A program made the position numbers and the translations under genes. Below, piece by piece: positions 29,459 to 38,715 of a stretch of 64,000 nucleotides of DNA. The stretch lies in contig NZ_CAMLFE010000001.1 of the NCBI RefSeq assembly GCF_946479275.1, positions 186,001-250,000 of the forward strand, written 5' to 3'. How positions within the stretch are numbered: position 1 is the stretch's first letter; each line of letters opens with the position of its first letter. The stretch comes from an uncultured Bartonella sp. (GTDB lineage Bacteria > Pseudomonadota > Alphaproteobacteria > Rhizobiales > Rhizobiaceae). The notes below the pieces were generated by a model. That model was not told the origin of the DNA. It saw only the letters and a list, made by a program, of their open reading frames with translations, and made no database searches.

Positions 29459-31080
29459 TAGTGTACCTCTTGACCTTCATTCACATCTTTTGAATGGTTC
29501 TGAAGATAGCTCAGGAGCAACCGGTATTGATCGGGAGTCAATGAAGTATAGCGCTTCATTGCATTCAGATTACCGATCCACTGGTTGGCAAGCAAATGCC
29601 CGGGTTCAGGGAGTGAATGGCAAACGCTACACGTTGCACTGAAAAGATCCGACGTGTAAGACCACATATCACCGATCGAAACGTTGACATCCTTGTCGCT
29701 TGTCCACAGTTCGACACTGACAGGGTACCACGTTTGCTTTGTCTCGGGATCTACAACGGCTTTTCCAAGCTTGTAGGACGCCATCGCTTTGTCACCCAAG
29801 ACCGCATACATAATGCGTTGGCCCTGCAAAGCATAGACAACCGAGGGGGCGCCGGCCATTTGCCAACCGTCAAGGCGAACTTTCAACTTATCGCCTTTGT
29901 GGTCAAGCACGGCAAGTTTTGCTGCCGCTAGGAGTTTACCATCTTCGTCGCCAGAACCATTTTCATCAATATAGAACGGTTTTGTATAGACTGCATAAAG
30001 AGTGTCTGCACCTTTAACCGCGCTATCTGTCGATGTTGGTAAAGTAACATCAAGTTTGTTTGTGGTAGGTAGCATAACAAGCTTTGAAGTATGGTTTGAT
30101 TCGGGCTGTCCCGGAGCCGGCAAATCAACACCTGGCAATGTTTTGATATAGGCAGCCATCGCACGAAGATCCTCATCCGGAAGTTGCTTCGTATTTTTGA
30201 TAACTTCAGCCATATCGCCACCAGCGATTTTGTTAATCGGGCTTTGACCTGTTTTCAAATAGTTGAAAATGGAATTTTCAGCCCAGAATTTGATGCCTGT
30301 ATCATCCTGACTGATATTCGGGAAGTGCCCTTTACCATCAGGAGTAGCACCGCCGCCATAACGCAGATTGCTCTTTATCACGCCCATAAAATTACGTGTC
30401 GAGTGGCATTCTGCACAGTGTCCGGCACCTTCAACAAGATAACGCCCACGCTCAAGAAGAGCCTGTTCGTCTTTCGTGTCTTTTGTGTCAGTGGTCGCAG
30501 TGACTTTCATTGGTGACAATGGTTTGCCATCAAGAAAGGCCAAGCGCCAAACACCAACGCCGCGACGCATATTGAACGGGAATTTCAAGTCATGATCAGG
30601 TGCAACACCTTGCACAGGTTCGAGCGATTTGATGTAGGCAAAAAGATCGCGAACGTCATTTGCTGTCAAACGCTGATATGACGTGTATGGAAATGCCGGA
30701 TAAAGGTTTTGCCCATCGGGCATGATGCCATTCGGCCCTACACCTTCACGGACTGCTTTAGTGAACTGTTCAAGTGTCCAGTTACCAATGCCGTCCTTTT
30801 TATCCGACGAAATATTAGGCATATAAAAACGCCCGAATTCTGTGTCCAACGCACGCCCGCCACCCAGTTTTAACGGGTTATCCTGATTGGGCGAAGCATG
30901 GCAAGTCGAGCAGTCACTGGCGACAAACACAATACGCCCATTTTCCAAATCCGGCGCAGAATTGTCAGCAACGTCTCGTGTGGGATGAGTAAGTGACCAA
31001 GTGATCGGGGAGGTAAGGACAAAAAAACCTACGATCCCTATTACAACAAGGACCAAAAACCATCGGGTTAGCCGTTTCAT
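29458..31080 (-). CDS. Membrane-anchored triheme cytochrome: diheme ADH-type module fused to TorC C-terminal domain
   Basis: 540 residues. An N-terminal anchor (WFLVLVVIGIVGFFVLTSPI, 7-26) is followed by two cytochrome c domains with CSTCH at 57-61 and CAECH at 222-226. These resemble the diheme cytochrome subunits of membrane alcohol/sugar dehydrogenases (FYMPNIS near 86 gives a likely Met ligand). From about 358 (DTLYAVYTKPFY) the protein matches the C-terminal half of E. coli TorC as I recall it: an SH3-like region, then a mono-heme domain with CSVCH at 484-488 and HLLANQWIGNLNAM. The usual pentaheme NapC/NirT module of TorC is absent. It probably passes electrons to the downstream reductase. 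Confidence 0.85.
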   Translation of the reverse strand: MKRLTRWFLVLVVIGIVGFFVLTSPITWSLTHPTRDVADNSAPDLENGRIVFVASDCSTCHASPNQDNPLKLGGGRALDTEFGRFYMPNISSDKKDGIGNWTLEQFTKAVREGVGPNGIMPDGQNLYPAFPYTSYQRLTANDVRDLFAYIKSLEPVQGVAPDHDLKFPFNMRRGVGVWRLAFLDGKPLSPMKVTATTDTKDTKDEQALLERGRYLVEGAGHCAECHSTRNFMGVIKSNLRYGGGATPDGKGHFPNISQDDTGIKFWAENSIFNYLKTGQSPINKIAGGDMAEVIKNTKQLPDEDLRAMAAYIKTLPGVDLPAPGQPESNHTSKLVMLPTTNKLDVTLPTSTDSAVKGADTLYAVYTKPFYIDENGSGDEDGKLLAAAKLAVLDHKGDKLKVRLDGWQMAGAPSVVYALQGQRIMYAVLGDKAMASYKLGKAVVDPETKQTWYPVSVELWTSDKDVNVSIGDMWSYTSDLFSATCSVCHSLPEPGHLLANQWIGNLNAMKRYTSLTPDQYRLLLSYLQNHSKDVNEGQEVH

Positions 31081-32312
31081 ATTTTTGGCATCCTTCTATA
31101 CAACATTATATTCAATTTCTCTCTTCGTGACCTTTAAACCTGTTTCTACCTCCAAAACAGGCAAGCACTCGGGTTTGCGTTACATAAACGCTACGAACTA
31201 TTCATAGTTGCAAAATATCACTATTTCGTGACGGAAAAAACTTTTCCAAAAAAAATAAAAAAATTTAAAATACACTGAAAAAACAGCAAGTTGATAGTTA
31301 ACATTTATCAATTACTGAAAAATGTGTCACGATGGTATCCTATTTTGATACATTATAATTTTCACAACGAGAAAAATCGAAAAAGATGATTTTAAAATAC
31401 AAGTTTTTTGAACGCCATTTATTTTGCTGATTCCAATCTCATAATTTTTGTATTGATAAAATCCGCGTAGCAAATATTAATTAGTAATGCTCAAGGTGTT
31501 TGTTTTCCAATTCCCACTGTCATATTTATTGTCTTTCAATCATTAGAAATGCCTATGAGGGTGGATCAGACTGTTTGCCTTTAATTCGGTGTCGTAACAA
31601 TTCTCATCCGGTTTTGCGTCAAACTTCGGCAAAGGTTGACGAAACATGACTAACAGCCAATTCGAGGTTTGGTCGAGTTCGAGCACTCATCTGATAATCT
31701 CGTTTATACAGTCGGACACGCCATCATCCCCATAATGACATTAACAAAAAATTAAAGTTCGGTCGGGTTATGCTGAGCTTCCAGAAACATCTAGTCGGCC
31801 GCGTGATGCTTTTGGGTTTCATAAAAAGAAAAAGGAAATTAAAATAGCCCGCTGTTAGAAAGTATCACGGACGCAACTATCGCGTGTGCAAAAGTCAATC
31901 AAAGACTATTATAATCAAAAAAACATTTTCAATCAGCCTCATAAACATAAGTCGTTCGTATCAACCAAAAAATTATTTTCGATCATTGATAGTTTTTCTA
32001 AATATAATAATTCGTATTACGAATTCGCCTTTTTTTCCATAAACGAAACAATATATAAAAGTTTAAATTATAATATCATGCTTGATCTAATAGTTATATT
32101 TTTATGAAAATAAATTCTCATGTATTTTTTGATAATAAGTGCGAAATAGTCGAAAAAACAACTTGCTTGATTACAAAAACAATCCATATCTCGAAGGGTG
32201 CGCTTTCGGGCGCACACTGTAAAATTCGTCAAAAACCACTGTTGGAATGCGTGAACCAACTGAACGAGTTCGGAAAATATTCATGTGTTCCTAGCCAATG
32301 AAGGAGACCATC
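31081..32312. other. Long AT-rich gap between the reductase operon and the alcohol dehydrogenase
   Basis: About 1.2 kb between divergent genes. Symmetric elements seen by eye are AACTA-N4-TAGTT at 31196-31209, TTGATA-N9-TATCAA at 31291-31311, GTATC-N7-GATAC at 31335-31351, and an imperfect hairpin CGTCAA...TTGACG at 31617-31641. None fits the FNR spacing (TTGAT-N4-ATCAA). A frame at 31886-32107 is AT-driven and judged spurious. Confidence 0.45.
32198..32215 (+). promoter_or_regulatory. Hairpin in the alcohol dehydrogenase leader
   Basis: The arms GTGCGC and GCGCAC flank TTTCGG, about 98 nt before the ATG. It stands out as a GC-rich island in an AT-rich gap. There is no T-run, so it is more likely an mRNA leader structure or operator than a terminator. 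Confidence 0.35.
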
Positions 32313-33347
32313 ATGGCAAAGACGATGCAAGCCGCGGTTGTGCATGAATTTGGAAAGCCCCTTACCATTGATGAAGTACCCATTCCGGAACCCGGGGATG
32401 GAATGATTCAGGTAAGTGTCCAGGCATGCGGCGTATGTCACACAGATTTACATGCAGCACATGGTGACTGGCCTGTAAAACCAAATCCTCCGTTTATTCC
32501 AGGGCATGAAGGGGTAGGCTATGTTTCCGCAGTTGGCCGCGGCGTCAAACATGTAAAAGAAGGCGACAGGGTTGGCGTGCCATGGCTTTACACTGCATGT
32601 GGATGTTGTTCACACTGCCTTGCCGGTTGGGAAACCCTTTGTGAAAATCAGCTAAATACAGGTTATTCGGTTAATGGTGCTTTTGCCGATTACGTCGTTG
32701 CCGATCCGAATTATGTCGGGCATTTGCCGAAGGATATCGGTTTTAATGAAATTGCTCCGATTTTGTGTGCTGGCGTTACAGTATATAAAGGTTTGAAAGT
32801 TACCGATGCCAAGGCTGGTAATTGGGTAGGAATTTCGGGAATTGGGGGACTTGGACATTTGGCTGTCCAATACGCCAAAGCTATGGGATTCAACGTTGCT
32901 GCAATTGACGTAGCCGATGACAAGATCGAGCTTGCAAAAGAGCTGGGTGCCGATATCGGCATCAATGTGACCAAATATAGTGACCCGACCTCAGAATTGC
33001 GTAAACTGACCGACGGTGGCGTTCACGGTATGGTGGTTACGGCTGCATCACCAAAGGCTTTTGAACAAGCTTTGGGCATGGTCAGGCGTGGCGGGACCTT
33101 GGCGATGAACGGCCTTCCGGCTGGTAGTTTCCCGGTCTCGATCTTCAATATGGTGCTCAATGGCGTAACGCTTCGCGGGTCAATCGTTGGCACGAGGCTG
33201 GATTTGCAGGAAGCTTTGGATTTCGCTGCTGCTGGTAAAGTAAAATCACATATTTCGACCGATAAACTTTCTGACATCAATCACATCTTTGATAATATGA
33301 TGGCAGGAAAAATCGAGGGACGCGTGGTCCTTGATATGACAAAATAA
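32313..33347 (+). CDS. adhP: Zinc-dependent alcohol dehydrogenase
   Basis: A 344-residue medium-chain dehydrogenase of the AdhP/AdhA type, which interconverts primary alcohols and aldehydes with NAD. Catalytic zinc ligands are in CGVCHTDLH (about 37-45) and GHEGVGYV (about 62-69). The structural-zinc cysteines are in CGCCSHCLAGWETLC (about 93-107). The nucleotide-binding motif is GIGGLGHLAVQYAKAMG (about 170-186). ATG 32313 follows AAGGAG at ideal spacing, better than the ATG at 32298. The gene is monocistronic, with a strong terminator. Confidence 0.94.
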   Translation: MAKTMQAAVVHEFGKPLTIDEVPIPEPGDGMIQVSVQACGVCHTDLHAAHGDWPVKPNPPFIPGHEGVGYVSAVGRGVKHVKEGDRVGVPWLYTACGCCSHCLAGWETLCENQLNTGYSVNGAFADYVVADPNYVGHLPKDIGFNEIAPILCAGVTVYKGLKVTDAKAGNWVGISGIGGLGHLAVQYAKAMGFNVAAIDVADDKIELAKELGADIGINVTKYSDPTSELRKLTDGGVHGMVVTAASPKAFEQALGMVRRGGTLAMNGLPAGSFPVSIFNMVLNGVTLRGSIVGTRLDLQEALDFAAAGKVKSHISTDKLSDINHIFDNMMAGKIEGRVVLDMTK

Positions 33348-33361
33348 AAATTCGAAATTTC

Positions 33362-33391
33362 ACGGGCCTGATTTTTCAGGCCCGTTTTTTT
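33362..33391 (+). terminator. Rho-independent terminator after adhP
   Basis: A perfect 10-bp stem ACGGGCCTGA (33362-33371)/TCAGGCCCGT (33376-33385) with TTTT loop is followed by a T-run, 15 bp beyond the stop codon. Confidence 0.93.
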
Positions 33392-33961
33392 CAGAAATTT
33401 TTGTTGATCAAAAAAATTGTGGGTGCGGGCGAACTCACCGGATTTTCTCCGTTCGATCGTAGATGGTTAAGATTAATAAAGAAGCACCTAATGCGGTGAC
33501 GGGGTCAATTTTTGTGATGCATACAGTATTTCACTGATCGATCAAAATTATAGCGTTTAACCGGTAAAATAGCGTCACCAATCCGAGATCGCTATTTTGA
33601 TTTACCTTTAAGAGTTTCAAATCAGGGCTGAAAGGACGCACATGCCTACCAGCTCGAAATGAATTTTATCAAATTTTTGAACCGGTCTATGCGGTAAATT
33701 TCTTGGCGAACGACATTTTGAAAATGAGGTTTTACTAATATCCACCCGTATCAGATAAAAAGCCGGTTTATCTACGCGGAAAATAATAACCGCAAGAATA
33801 ACCGACCTTTGGATATTATTCACAGGTAAAATTTTTGTTTTCTTCAATTCTATAGACAAGTCTATCCGGTTAATAATAAATAATTGGGCGTTTTTTGTTT
33901 GCAGTGGAGGCAACAAAGAACAGCATAGTTCTGGCAGGAATATTTACCGGAGGAGGGGAAT
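33392..33961. other. Leader region of cstA
   Basis: About 570 bp. The main structure is an inverted repeat AAAATAGCG (33566-33574)/CGCTATTTT (33590-33598) with a 15-nt spacer. A related half-site with an AGCG core lies just upstream near 33542-33554. This may be a regulatory site, a weak terminator or part of a small RNA. No gene is credible here. Confidence 0.4.
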
Positions 33962-36007
33962 ATGGCCACCAAAAGAATTCCGTTGACGTTCAGACAGACA
34001 ATCATGTTAATTTTGTTGGCTGTATTGGGTGCTTTTTCCTTAGGATATATAGCGCTCGAGCGCGGCGAAGCGATTAACGCGATGTGGATTGTCGTTGCAG
34101 CGGTCTGCGTCTATCTTGTTTCCTATCGTATTTACGGACTTTTTATTTCCAATATTGTGCTGAAAGCCGATAGTACCCGGATGACGCCGGCTTATCGTCG
34201 TAATGACGGTCTCGATTATGTACCAACAGACGAAAAAATTCTATTTGGTCATCATTTTGCAGCTATTGCCGGTGCAGGGCCGCTCGTTGGCCCGGTACTT
34301 GCCGCACAAATGGGCTATTTGCCTGGGCTCTTATGGATTTTAGCCGGTTGTGTCCTTGCCGGAGCCGTACAAGATTTTATGGTGTTGTTTATATCGACAC
34401 GCCATGACGGACGTTCACTTGGTGAACTTGTTCGCGAAGAAATGGGTAACGTTGCAGGCGTAATTGCACTGATTGCCTGTTTCATGATTATGATTATCAT
34501 TCTCGGCGTTTTGGCAATGGTTGTTGTCAAGGCGCTGGCCGGAAGCCCTTGGGGCACTTATACCGTCGGTTTTACAATTCCACTTGCTTTTTTTATGGGT
34601 GTCTATTTACGTTACCTTCGCCCGGGAAGAATTGGCGAAGTGTCAATAATCGGCTTGGTGCTTTTATTGTTCGGAATTGTTTCAGGCGGTTGGATAAAAG
34701 ATAGTTCCTATGCAAGCTGGTTTACTTATGAAGCAACAACATTAACCCTGTTCATAATAATTTACGGGTTTATTGCTGCTGTGTTACCGGTCTGGCTATT
34801 GCTTGCTCCGCGTGATTATTTGTCTACTTTTCTTAAAATCGGAACGATTGTTGCCCTGGCCGTGGGAATAATAGCGGTACGTCCGATGTTGGAGATGCCG
34901 GCTCTTACCAAATATGTGGATGGCAGCGGGCCTGTATGGGGCGGAAACCTCTTTCCATTCTTGTTCATTACCATTGCATGCGGCGCTGTTTCCGGCTTTC
35001 ATGCACTTATTTCATCGGGAACCACTCCCAAAATGTTGGCCAATGAAGACCAGGCTTGTTTCATTGGTTATGGTGGTATGTTGATGGAATCTTTTGTCGC
35101 CATTATGGCTTTGATCGCGGCAAGTGTGATCAATCCGGGCGTGTATTTTTCGATGAACGCACCGATGAGTGTCCTTCTTCCGTCAGGAACTGGTGACCTT
35201 GTCCAATCTGCTGCGACTGTTGTTTCCGGATGGGGCTTTCAAGTAACGCCGGAAATGTTGACTAACATTGCTCACGAAGTCGGAGAAAAATCGATTGTTG
35301 CTAAAACAGGCGGCGCACCAACGCTGGCGGTTGGAATGGCGCATATTTTGCACAATGCAATAGGCGGTTGGATGAGTATGTCCTTCTGGTACCATTTTGC
35401 TATTTTGTTCGAGGCACTGTTCATTCTTACAGCTGTTGACGCTGGTACGCGTTCAGCCCGTTTTATGCTTCAGGACCTATTAGGTATCGCATTTCCGCAT
35501 ATGCGTAAGACTGATAATATTTTTGCCAATCTTGTTGCCACGGCACTCGTTGTCCTGATGTGGGGATATTTCGTATATCAGGGAGCCGTCGATCCGAAAG
35601 GTGGAATATATTCGCTTTGGCCATTGTTTGGCATAGCAAATCAGATGCTTGCGGCTGTGGCTTTACTTCTCTGTACGGTAGTCTTGTTCAAGATGAAACA
35701 ACAACGTTATGCGTGGGTAGCAATTTTGCCCTCCGCCTGGCTATTTGTTTGTACAATGACCGCCGGTTGGCAAAAGGTATTTGACGCAAAACTCAGCTTT
35801 TTCGTTGCAGCAAGCAAAGCACCTAACAACCAGTTAGCACTTGGTAATTACATAAATGGCGTTTTAACGGCTTTATTCATGCTTGTCGTTTTGGCTTTAA
35901 CGTTTTTTGCCATTAGATCAGCGTTAAAAGCTCTAAAATCCGATAGACCTATCGTCAATGAAATGCCCTATGAACCATTTCCAACAAAACCGATCGAAAT
36001 CAAGTGA
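33962..36007 (+). CDS. cstA: Carbon starvation protein A (pyruvate/peptide transporter family)
   Basis: A 681-residue integral membrane protein with about 16-18 hydrophobic segments. The N-terminal CstA family core includes GHHFAAIAGAGPLVGPVLAA near 98-117 and GAVQDFMVLFISTRHDGRSL near 140-160. Members import pyruvate or peptides under carbon limitation. A strong Shine-Dalgarno (GGAGGAGGGG) precedes the ATG. A YbdD-type small protein follows, as in E. coli where CstA/BtsT transporters are paired with such proteins. Confidence 0.95.
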   Translation: MATKRIPLTFRQTIMLILLAVLGAFSLGYIALERGEAINAMWIVVAAVCVYLVSYRIYGLFISNIVLKADSTRMTPAYRRNDGLDYVPTDEKILFGHHFAAIAGAGPLVGPVLAAQMGYLPGLLWILAGCVLAGAVQDFMVLFISTRHDGRSLGELVREEMGNVAGVIALIACFMIMIIILGVLAMVVVKALAGSPWGTYTVGFTIPLAFFMGVYLRYLRPGRIGEVSIIGLVLLLFGIVSGGWIKDSSYASWFTYEATTLTLFIIIYGFIAAVLPVWLLLAPRDYLSTFLKIGTIVALAVGIIAVRPMLEMPALTKYVDGSGPVWGGNLFPFLFITIACGAVSGFHALISSGTTPKMLANEDQACFIGYGGMLMESFVAIMALIAASVINPGVYFSMNAPMSVLLPSGTGDLVQSAATVVSGWGFQVTPEMLTNIAHEVGEKSIVAKTGGAPTLAVGMAHILHNAIGGWMSMSFWYHFAILFEALFILTAVDAGTRSARFMLQDLLGIAFPHMRKTDNIFANLVATALVVLMWGYFVYQGAVDPKGGIYSLWPLFGIANQMLAAVALLLCTVVLFKMKQQRYAWVAILPSAWLFVCTMTAGWQKVFDAKLSFFVAASKAPNNQLALGNYINGVLTALFMLVVLALTFFAIRSALKALKSDRPIVNEMPYEPFPTKPIEIK

Positions 36008-36081
36008 TCGGTAAGCGTCGGAAAGTAAAAATCTATGGGATTTAACGAAACGTTTTATAGCCTATGGGAAGGGAAGTGGAC

Positions 36082-36279
36082 ATGTGCTTGAATTTTTTAA
36101 ATGTCGGGAAATTTCTTGGCAAAACAGCAAAGCTCATGGTCGGGGTGCCGGATTATGATACTTACGTTTGCCATATGAAATCCGTCCATCCCGATCAACA
36201 ACCGATGTCTTATAATGAATTTTTTCGTGAACGTCAGGAAGCAAGATATGGGGGGAAGGGCGGCTTTAAATGCTGTTGA
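36082..36279 (+). CDS. YbdD/YjiX family small protein
   Basis: A 65-residue protein of the family encoded beside cstA/btsT. It shows the conserved [20 protein letters not shown] and [20 protein letters not shown] segments. ATG 36082 is preferred over 36064 because GGAAG precedes it and the resulting length equals that of E. coli YbdD. In E. coli such proteins are needed for transporter activity. The gene lies 74 bp after cstA. Confidence 0.9.
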   Translation: MCLNFLNVGKFLGKTAKLMVGVPDYDTYVCHMKSVHPDQQPMSYNEFFRERQEARYGGKGGFKCC

Positions 36280-36340
36280 CCGAACGAAATGGTAGAATAA
36301 TTAGGTAATTGTGATCAGTTTTATCCACTTGGAGGATGAT

Positions 36341-36595
36341 ATGTGGAAGAAAGCCTTGTTGACGAGCTTGGTTTTGCTCACAGGATGTTTGACGTTACAT
36401 GGTTCCTATCGGATTACAATTGAAGACAAAGATGGCAAACCCATCAATACAAAACTTGACTTATATGCCGAGGGATCAGGGATTTACACCGTAAGAAATA
36501 GCATGTGTTCGGTTTACCCCGGTGCAATCATTCGTATTCGCGATAGCAATACAAATCAGGAATTGAAAAGCGAAAGCCCATATCATTGCCGGTAG
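36341..36595 (+). CDS. Small lipoprotein of unknown function
   Basis: 84 residues. The signal is MWKKALLTSLVLLTGC, with lipobox LLTGC and lipidated Cys at 16. A short beta-prone mature part (GSYRITIEDKDGKPINTKLD) contains two more cysteines that could form a disulfide (SMCSVYPG and the terminal HCR). ATG 36341 has GGAGG five bases upstream, better than the open frame beginning 36311. It may ride on the cstA transcript. Confidence 0.75.
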   Translation: MWKKALLTSLVLLTGCLTLHGSYRITIEDKDGKPINTKLDLYAEGSGIYTVRNSMCSVYPGAIIRIRDSNTNQELKSESPYHCR

Positions 36596-37287
36596 GGAAA
36601 CCCGTCTCTGTCTGCCTTTATATGGATATTGCATTGGTTATTGAATCGGTTTTTGAAGCTCATTCGGCTTAAAAATGTCTAAGATCTTAAATCCGAAAAG
36701 TGCAATTGTTTTAATTGTCCCCACCATAAGTATAAACAACTCAGTGTTGAAATTAATATTAATTAATAAATTTAGAAAACAAAAGTTAAAATTGTTTTAG
36801 CGTTCATATTTGCTCAATGACGAGAAATATGTTGCTAACAGCATGCACCTGAAGATGCGCATTAAAAAATATTTTTATAGGATTTTGTCTGCATAATGGA
36901 GCTGCCCAAAATGAGATGGCTATGCTTTCCTTTTGTGCTGAGAACTGTCCTTTGCCGTTCTTTGAATTGGAATATCGAATTAGCGTTGCTAGCGGCCCAT
37001 ATGGAAAAACATGAAAGACTTTGTAAATTGCCGCGACAAACATTGCTTATAGCTTATCGGGAATCAAAAACGCAAGAAAGCCGATACCTTATCAATATCG
37101 GCAATCTAATTTTTCATCAGGATACTAAAAACAATGTTTTAATCGCTTGACGTTTTGGAAGTCGCTTTTCAATCATCAATCAAAAGAAGCGCTTCTAAAA
37201 CCGGTAAACGAAACCATCGAAAATCTCGCAATTGACATCTTGTAAGTTGTCATAAGCATTTTCACATTTGAAATTTTTAGGCCGATG
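36596..37287. other. Gap between the small lipoprotein and acvB
   Basis: About 690 bp between convergent units, AT-rich around 36700-36800. Frames at 36804-37043 and 36896-37150 overlap each other on opposite strands, have no family-like pattern and are treated as noise. No clear terminator for either flank was found. Confidence 0.4.
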
Positions 37288-38715
37288 CTATTCCTTCGCC
37301 TCATCCGGCGACTTTGTAGTATTTTTGTCGGATTTTATTTTATTGATCAAAATTGAATGAAGGGATCTTGCGAGGCTCTTATAGTCTTCATCAAAATGGT
37401 GGCCGCCGGGAAGTTTGAGACGTTGCATACTGTCCAATGCTTCATCGGTACAGGCCGTATCATCTTCGTCTTCGCCGTAAACGCATACTGTTTTATCTGC
37501 GGGTACATATTGCATCTGATCAAGAACCGGCGTGTCACCGGCCCCCCCGAGCCATCCATCAATAGAGATTTGGAAATCTGCGGTTTTGGATAGTCCCATC
37601 AAGGCAATCATCACGGTTTGGTCTTTCACCGAATTATCAAGAACCTCCCAGGCGAAAGGCAATACATCAGCACCGAAAGAATAGCCGAAAAGCGCCACAG
37701 GCAAGTGTTGTTGAGGATCTGCCTCCTGAACAAGTTGTTCAATGTCCTTCGCGATTTCTTCAGGAGTGCGTGTACTCCAAAAATAACGCAGTGAATCAAT
37801 GCCGATGACATGGATGTCTTCACTCTGCAACAAGTCGCCGATTTCCATGTCAATATCGCGCCAACCGCCATCGCCCGAAAAGAAAATAACGAGAGCTTTT
37901 GCCGGATTTTTTGACGGCATGTCGACAATAGGCAAATCGGCGTTTGCTGCATCACGAATAGCATAGTCGAGTGCTGTATCGACAGTGATTTTTACTCTCG
38001 TTTCGAAAGCCGGATCATTGACAATGGCAGCAATTTTGTCACGTGCTGCTTGTTTTACATCGTTTGCTTCAAGCTTGTTTGTTATGATTGTCACAGGCGA
38101 GGGGACTTTAACTCCGATTTCGTAACTGTAACCTCCGTCAGGCATTTTGGTTGCATCGGCTGCTTCTGTGCAGGAAGGTAAACGTGTATGCGAAGATTGG
38201 GAAGGATCAATGACAACCGTTCCTGCCAAAGTATTCTCCGGAGAGTCTGCAGCCGCAGCATAGGATATTATTCCGCCTTCGCCAATCCCCACAACGACCG
38301 GGTGAAAATACACGTCGAGATCCAACCGACGAAGAATGTCTTTCGATAATGCTTCCAAATCGGACACAAGGTAGACACAATCACCATCTTCTTTGTCAAG
38401 TTCTTCCCGCCAGCGGTCAAAATTTACCGATGCGACTATTAAATTTCTCTTTAAAAGCGCTGCAGTTATATCGGCTTCACGTGTTTTAGGCCCACCTGCA
38501 TCCGAAATTACAACGGCAAGTCCCCGGATTTCTCCTTGGGGAAGATATACCGGAATATCAGTAAAGCGTTCGCCTTCGGCATAAACAACCGGTGCAGTCG
38601 AGCCAATAAAACTTGCCCATAAACGATTGATTTTTCCGCGATGAAGAATGCCATACGTTGCAGCTGCAACAACGACAACGGCCAAGACCAGTAAAAGTAT
38701 ACGTCTGATTGTCAT
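37288..38715 (-). CDS. acvB: AcvB/VirJ-family protein, probable aminoacyl-phosphatidylglycerol hydrolase
   Basis: A 475-residue exported or membrane-tethered protein (hydrophobic RRILLLVLAVVVVAAATYGI at 3-22). It has two alpha/beta-hydrolase-like halves. The C-terminal half carries LVIFFSGDGGWRDID (about 278-292), the nucleophile motif ALFGYSFGADVLPFAWEV (about 345-362) and a late LPGGHHFDED histidine (about 440). Agrobacterium AcvB has been described as a periplasmic hydrolase of lysyl-phosphatidylglycerol, and it is likewise encoded with the synthase gene. Its start overlaps mprF by 4 bp (ATGA). Confidence 0.88.
   Translation of the reverse strand: MTIRRILLLVLAVVVVAAATYGILHRGKINRLWASFIGSTAPVVYAEGERFTDIPVYLPQGEIRGLAVVISDAGGPKTREADITAALLKRNLIVASVNFDRWREELDKEDGDCVYLVSDLEALSKDILRRLDLDVYFHPVVVGIGEGGIISYAAAADSPENTLAGTVVIDPSQSSHTRLPSCTEAADATKMPDGGYSYEIGVKVPSPVTIITNKLEANDVKQAARDKIAAIVNDPAFETRVKITVDTALDYAIRDAANADLPIVDMPSKNPAKALVIFFSGDGGWRDIDMEIGDLLQSEDIHVIGIDSLRYFWSTRTPEEIAKDIEQLVQEADPQQHLPVALFGYSFGADVLPFAWEVLDNSVKDQTVMIALMGLSKTADFQISIDGWLGGAGDTPVLDQMQYVPADKTVCVYGEDEDDTACTDEALDSMQRLKLPGGHHFDEDYKSLARSLHSILINKIKSDKNTTKSPDEAKE

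Noticed and set aside
31291..31311. FNR/FixK site upstream of the reductase operon
   Set aside because: The half-sites TTGAT and ATCAA are present, but the spacer is 11 instead of 4, so it is not a canonical FNR box.
31886..32107. 73-codon frame in the reductase-adhP gap
   Set aside because: AT-driven composition, no ribosome-binding site and no recognisable pattern.
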